The translations under genes and the position numbers were made by a program. The notes beneath the pieces were generated by a model. It saw nothing but the letters and a program-made list of their open reading frames with translations. It ran no database searches and was not told the DNA's origin. 8,025 nt of DNA from Candidatus Latescibacterota bacterium (GTDB taxonomy: Bacteria > Krumholzibacteriota > Krumholzibacteriia > Krumholzibacteriales > WJIX01): the NCBI GenBank assembly GCA_030643145.1, contig DAOWMJ010000091.1, forward strand, positions 1 to 8,025, in the 5' to 3' direction. Position 1 is the stretch's first letter; each line of letters begins with the position of its first letter. Shown one piece after another: positions 6,501 to 8,025 of the stretch.

Positions 6501-8025
6501 CTAATCAAACATATCTTCAATCTGTTTCATCGAATGTCTCAGATTATCTCTTATTTCATCTATCTTATCAATTTCGTCGTTTGAAATGGTAAACTTAATT
6601 CTATTGATTTGAGAAACAACTTTTAATTTCTTGAGCTGATGTATATTGGCCCCCCTCTTGATATTTTTCAATCCCAGCTCATAAAATTCCAGTATGACCT
6701 CCAGCATCTTGACCTGTTTTTCAGGAGTACAGTACATATCGATCTTATCAAAGCTATTCTGCTGTAAAAAGGCATTCTGGAATATCAGACATGTCTCAAG
6801 CACAATCCTTTTAGTATCGGGAAGAACATCCGGACCAACCAATTTCACAATTTGCTGCAACTTCCCTTCCTGTTGAAGGAGATCCATGATCCCGCGGCGA
6901 AGTTCCATCCACCGGCCGTCCGATTTTTCCTGCCACCAATCACTTATCTCGTCGACATATTCGCTGTAGCTGTCAAGCCATGAAATAGCCGGATAATGAC
7001 GGGCGTTGGCAAGCTGCCTGTCAAGCGCCCAGAAACATCTTACAAATCTTTTGGTATGCTGCGTAACAGGCTCGGAAAAATCCCCGCCGGGGGGCGAAAC
7101 AGATCCCACGATACTGATCGATCCCTCAAGGCCTGAATATGTTAACCCCATCCCCGCTCTTTCATAAAACTCCGCGAGCCTTGTTGGTAAATACGCCGGA
7201 TAACCCTCATCAGCGGGCATTTCTTCCATACGCCCGGAAAGTTCTCTGAGCGCCTCAGCCCATCGCGAGGTGGAATCCGCCATAATCGCCACATGATAAC
7301 CTTGATCCCTGTAATATTCAGCTATCGTTATTCCTGTATATATTGAAGCCTCCCGGGCGGCTACCGGCATATTTGAAGTATTCGCTATCAGTATTGTTCT
7401 TTCCATAATCGGCCGTTTGGTCCTGGGGTCAATCAGCTTGGGGAATTCCTGAAGGACATCCGTCATTTCATTGCCACGTTCCCCGCATCCAATATAAACA
7501 ATGATATCGGCGTTGCTCCATTTTGCCAGGGCATGTTGAGTCATTGTCTTACCCGTTCCAAAACCTCCCGGAATCACGACCGTTCCACCTTTTGCAACCG
7601 GGAAAAGAGTATCGATAACCCTTTGTCCGGTAATAAGCGGAGTAGAAAGCGTCAATTTTTCCTTCAAGGGACGAGGCTTCCGTACGGGCCAGTGATGGTT
7701 AAATTTTATCTCTATCACCTCGCCGCCGGAACTCTCTACCTTCAGGGCGGTCTCCGTTACATTGTACTCTCCAGCTTCCGCGACCCATGTAACCCTCCCC
7801 TTGACCCCTGGGGGAACAAGAATTCTGTGTTCGATCAGTTTGGTTTCCTGAATCTTCCCTATTATTTCTCCCATATCCACTTCGGTTCCGGCCTCAATCA
7901 GAGGCTCGAAATTCCATTTTATTTCATGATCGAGGGGTGAAACATGAATTCCTTTCTGAATATACTTACCAGAAGTATTCCGAATAACCTCCAGCGTCCT
8001 CTGAATACCGTCATAAATTGTCCCT
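6501..8025 (-). CDS. atpA: V/A-type ATP synthase/ATPase catalytic subunit A (5' end outside window)
   Basis: This is the catalytic A subunit of the soluble V1/A1 head, which hydrolyses or makes ATP coupled to H+ or Na+ movement across the membrane. The reading frame stays open to the right edge, so the gene is partial. About 507 codons are visible (first full codon at 8024-8022), and roughly 75-85 N-terminal residues are missing compared with the usual 580-600. An in-frame GTG at 7880 and ATG at 7874 are internal, because the family sequence continues upstream (GTIYDGIQR, near visible residues 1-9). The P-loop GGFGTGKT is at visible residues 153-160 (bases 7545-7568). CGERGNEM, with the catalytic Glu, starts near 180, and the ADSTSRWAEALRE and SPPGGDFSEPV blocks follow. 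The CGERGNEM form resembles Thermus/archaeal-type enzymes more than chlamydial ones. The TAG stop lies 14 bases before subunit B. Identity is very secure; the coupling ion cannot be read here. Confidence 0.97.
   Translation of the reverse strand, partial: GTIYDGIQRTLEVIRNTSGKYIQKGIHVSPLDHEIKWNFEPLIEAGTEVDMGEIIGKIQETKLIEHRILVPPGVKGRVTWVAEAGEYNVTETALKVESSGGEVIEIKFNHHWPVRKPRPLKEKLTLSTPLITGQRVIDTLFPVAKGGTVVIPGGFGTGKTMTQHALAKWSNADIIVYIGCGERGNEMTDVLQEFPKLIDPRTKRPIMERTILIANTSNMPVAAREASIYTGITIAEYYRDQGYHVAIMADSTSRWAEALRELSGRMEEMPADEGYPAYLPTRLAEFYERAGMGLTYSGLEGSISIVGSVSPPGGDFSEPVTQHTKRFVRCFWALDRQLANARHYPAISWLDSYSEYVDEISDWWQEKSDGRWMELRRGIMDLLQQEGKLQQIVKLVGPDVLPDTKRIVLETCLIFQNAFLQQNSFDKIDMYCTPEKQVKMLEVILEFYELGLKNIKRGANIHQLKKLKVVSQINRIKFTISNDEIDKIDEIRDNLRHSMKQIEDMFD

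Noticed and set aside
7872..7880. GTG/ATG near 7880 as the true start of subunit A
   Set aside because: The upstream in-frame translation continues the conserved subunit A sequence to the window edge, so these codons are internal.
7533..7940. Plus-strand open frame opposite ATPase subunit A
   Set aside because: It is antisense to highly conserved ATPase sequence, including the P-loop, and has no recognisable protein features.

Overview
The window is a single-direction gene cluster. All eight genes read on the minus strand, so transcription runs from right to left. Spacing ranges from an 8-base overlap to a 108-base gap, which fits one long operon or two closely spaced ones. No stretch over 300 bases lacks a gene. 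The host looks like a bacterium with a rotary V/A-type ATPase, a bacterial PTS-type IIA domain and a lipoprotein signal, hence probably a diderm and probably an anaerobe or fermenter. The mixed base composition and the gene content do not let me name a genus or phylum.

Right part (about 8025-4402): the V/A-type ATPase genes A (5' end outside the window), B and D, in that order. Subunit A carries the catalytic P-loop, B has the degenerate nucleotide site, and D is the coiled-coil central rotor. No membrane subunit (I/a or K/c) follows D. The rest of the complex probably lies upstream, to the right of the window, as in Thermus-like A-B-D 3' ends.

Middle part (about 4409-3348): a UspA-family protein overlaps the end of the D gene. 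After a 108-base gap that holds a good RNA hairpin, a PTS EIIA type-2 (PtsN-like) protein follows. Both are signalling or regulatory families and no sugar permease is nearby. They may tie ATPase or ion-gradient function to energy state.

Left part (about 3323-1870): a seven-cysteine protein of unknown family is followed by a compact ATPase of the HgdC/BadF 'CoA-enzyme activase' type, with its two [4Fe-4S]-ligand cysteines. In known systems this activase drives ATP-dependent low-potential electron transfer to an Fe-S partner such as a 2-hydroxyacyl-CoA dehydratase. Here the only visible candidate partner is the small cysteine-rich protein, with no full-size dehydratase subunits. This pair is the best candidate for an undescribed system.

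Left end (1847-42): a large predicted lipoprotein with an N-terminal beta-rich domain and a C-terminal beta-propeller-like half. It is the last gene visible. Its stop is followed by a run of nine T on the coding strand but no clear hairpin.
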